Below are positions 62,689-64,000 of a stretch of 64,000 nt of DNA, piece by piece. The translations under genes were made by a program, and so were the position numbers. Source of the stretch: Streptomyces megasporus (GTDB taxonomy: Bacteria; Actinomycetota; Actinomycetes; Streptomycetales; Streptomycetaceae). The DNA lies in the NCBI RefSeq assembly GCF_000718985.1, contig NZ_JODL01000005.1:62001-126000 (forward strand), read 5' to 3'. The notes under the pieces were generated by a model, which did not search any database, was not told the origin of the DNA, and worked only from the letters and a program-made list of their open reading frames with translations. Each line of letters starts with the position of its first letter. Position 1 is the stretch's first letter.

Positions 62689-64000
62689 TCACCCGTCGCC
62701 GGCCGCCGCGAGGACGCGGGTGAGCTCCACCCGGGAGCGGACGCCCAGCGCCGCGAAGACGTTGCGGAGGTGGTGGTCGACCGTACGGGGGCTGACCGAC
62801 AGCCGCAGCGCGACCTCGCGGTTGGTGGCCCCCTCGGCCACGCACCGGGCGATCCGCAACTGCTGGGGGGTGAGACCGCCCAGGACCCGCGGCCCGTCCG
62901 CGCCCGCCGTCTCGCCGGTGGCCCGCAGTTCGGCCCGTGCCTGGTCGGCCCAACCGCGGGCGCCGCAGCGTTCGAAGGCCAGGAGCGCGTCGCGCAGCAC
63001 GCCGCGTGCCGCGCCCGGCCGCCGGCCGCGCCGCAGCGCCTTGCCGTGCAGCAGTTGGGTGCGACCGCGTTCGAAGTCGCTGTCGACGCGGGCGTGTTCC
63101 TCCAGGGCTCGGGCGAACAGCTCGGGGGCCTCCTCCGGTTCGGCGAGCAGCGCGCGACAGCGGGCGAGCTGGGTGGGTGCCAGGGGGTCGGCGGTGACGG
63201 CCGTCCACGCGGTGAAGTACTCCAGGGCGCGGCGGGCCGTCGCGGTGTCGCCCGCGAGGGCCGCGGCCTCGACCAGGCACGGCGCGGCCAGTGCCTGGAG
63301 CGCGAAGTGGCCCTGGCCGGCGCCCGGTCCGGAGCCCACCAGCGGCTCCAGCCGGGCCGCGGCCTCGTGCGGCCTGCCCTGCCCCATGGCGCACCGGGCC
63401 AGGGCCCACTGGGCGAGGGTGGCGGCGACGCCCAGGCCGTGCGGGCCGGCGTCCTCGCCCGCCGCGCGGGCGTGGCCGGCGCAGGACTCGGCGTCCCCCT
63501 CCACCGCCGCGACCATCGCCAGCACCGCGTGGTGGTGGGCGGCGCAGTTGCGCTGCCCGGTGCGCCGGGCGCGGCGCAGCCCGTCCTCGGCGTGGGCGCG
63601 GGCCCGGCTGTGCTGCCCGGCCCGCAACTCGCTGTAGGCCAGGTGCTCCAGGGCCTGGGGGACGAGGGCGGCCGGGCCGCACGCCCGGGCGGCGGCCAGG
63701 GCCCGGGTGTTGAGGTCGAGGGCCGCCGCCACGTCGCCGACGACGAGGGCGGCGATCCCGGCCCGGATCAGCCGCCAGGGCTGTCGCTCCTCGGCGGCCG
63801 ACTCCAGGACGCGGAACAGCGGCGGGGCGCCGCGGTCGAAGTCGCCGCACAGCACGGCGTCCAGTCCGGCGCAGTAGTCCTCCAGCAGTCGGTCCCCGGC
63901 GGGGGAGCCGAGCGCGGCGACGCCGGCGAGGTCGGCGCGGAGGCCGGCGATGTCGCCGACCGCCCAGGACGCCTCGGAGGCGTGGAGCATCGCCCTGCGG
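62689..64000 (-). CDS. LuxR-type regulator with helical repeats, N-terminus outside the window
   Basis: At least 436 residues of a minus-strand regulator whose frame is still open at the right edge, so the N-terminal part (probably an AAA-type ATPase domain of a large LuxR/LAL regulator) is missing. The visible part is a TPR-like helical array (ARRALEYFTAWTAVTADPLA, ARSRARAHAEDGLRRARRTG). A LuxR-type HTH follows at the C-terminus: GLTPQQLRIARCVAEGATNR then EVALRLSVSPRTVDHHLRNV. LAL-type regulators often control secondary metabolism or sugar use. An internal ATG at 63990 is probably not the true start. Confidence 0.85.
   Translation of the reverse strand, partial: RRAMLHASEASWAVGDIAGLRADLAGVAALGSPAGDRLLEDYCAGLDAVLCGDFDRGAPPLFRVLESAAEERQPWRLIRAGIAALVVGDVAAALDLNTRALAAARACGPAALVPQALEHLAYSELRAGQHSRARAHAEDGLRRARRTGQRNCAAHHHAVLAMVAAVEGDAESCAGHARAAGEDAGPHGLGVAATLAQWALARCAMGQGRPHEAAARLEPLVGSGPGAGQGHFALQALAAPCLVEAAALAGDTATARRALEYFTAWTAVTADPLAPTQLARCRALLAEPEEAPELFARALEEHARVDSDFERGRTQLLHGKALRRGRRPGAARGVLRDALLAFERCGARGWADQARAELRATGETAGADGPRVLGGLTPQQLRIARCVAEGATNREVALRLSVSPRTVDHHLRNVFAALGVRSRVELTRVLAAAGDG

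Overview
The window is chromosomal DNA of a high-GC actinomycete, almost certainly a Streptomyces or a close relative. The grounds are very high GC, frequent GTG starts, the FasR-fabD-fabH-acpP-fabF block followed by a DUF3145 gene, an SCO2400-type zinc-ribbon protein, a principal-type sigma factor gene beside dnaG, and an HTH(DUF5753)/DUF397 gene pair. From memory, these markers lie in the SCO2386-SCO2468 part of the S. coelicolor map. That is recall, not a search.

Layout. 1-6.4 kb: the end of an HTH/DUF5753 regulator with its DUF397 partner, a methyltransferase, a divergent HxlR/NAD(P)-binding reductase pair, a divergent LysR/DUF6817 pair and an aldo/keto reductase. 6.6-13.5 kb: type II fatty acid synthase operon with its activator gene, closed by a perfect 18-bp hairpin, then a convergent second KAS III gene controlled by a divergent TetR gene with a palindromic operator. 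13.6-15.4 kb: DUF3145 and a membrane-anchored SGNH hydrolase.

15.5-35.2 kb: a carbohydrate region. A plus-strand operon encodes an enolase-superfamily acid-sugar dehydratase, a zinc dehydrogenase, a TIM-barrel-like protein of unknown function, a ChvE/MmsAB monosaccharide importer and an aldose 1-epimerase. Meeting it head-on is a minus-strand operon for an oligosaccharide ABC importer, a secreted GH43 arabinanase and an intracellular GH51 arabinofuranosidase. Near 34 kb an IclR regulator is followed by an SMP-30 sugar lactonase. I find the same two-box operator (ATTYCGAA, 15 bp, CGAAC) in front of all three units. This supports one regulon for taking up arabinan-type sugars and oxidising the monosaccharide through lactone and aldonate. 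The substrate and the step after the dehydratase are not settled by the sequence.

35.3-39.0 kb: stand-alone LigD-type polymerase, a YtxH-like protein, tRNA-Asn(GTT), an elongator-type CAT tRNA, a small secreted protein and a broken IS1380-type transposase. 39.0-50.9 kb: an RHS-repeat polymorphic toxin (about 2,350 aa) with an Ala/Arg-rich linker, a pretoxin Hint domain and a deaminase-like C-terminal tip. An overlapping downstream gene is probably its immunity gene. A divergent secreted DNRLRE/FG-GAP protein and a membrane-anchored thioredoxin-fold protein follow. 51-64 kb: a cation/proton antiporter with its regulatory subunit, an FGGY kinase, an HrdA-like sigma factor, dnaG, an ECF sigma factor with a CU044_5270-type partner, a ferredoxin-reductase-type flavoprotein, a PucR-type regulator and the C-terminal part of a LuxR regulator that runs off the window.
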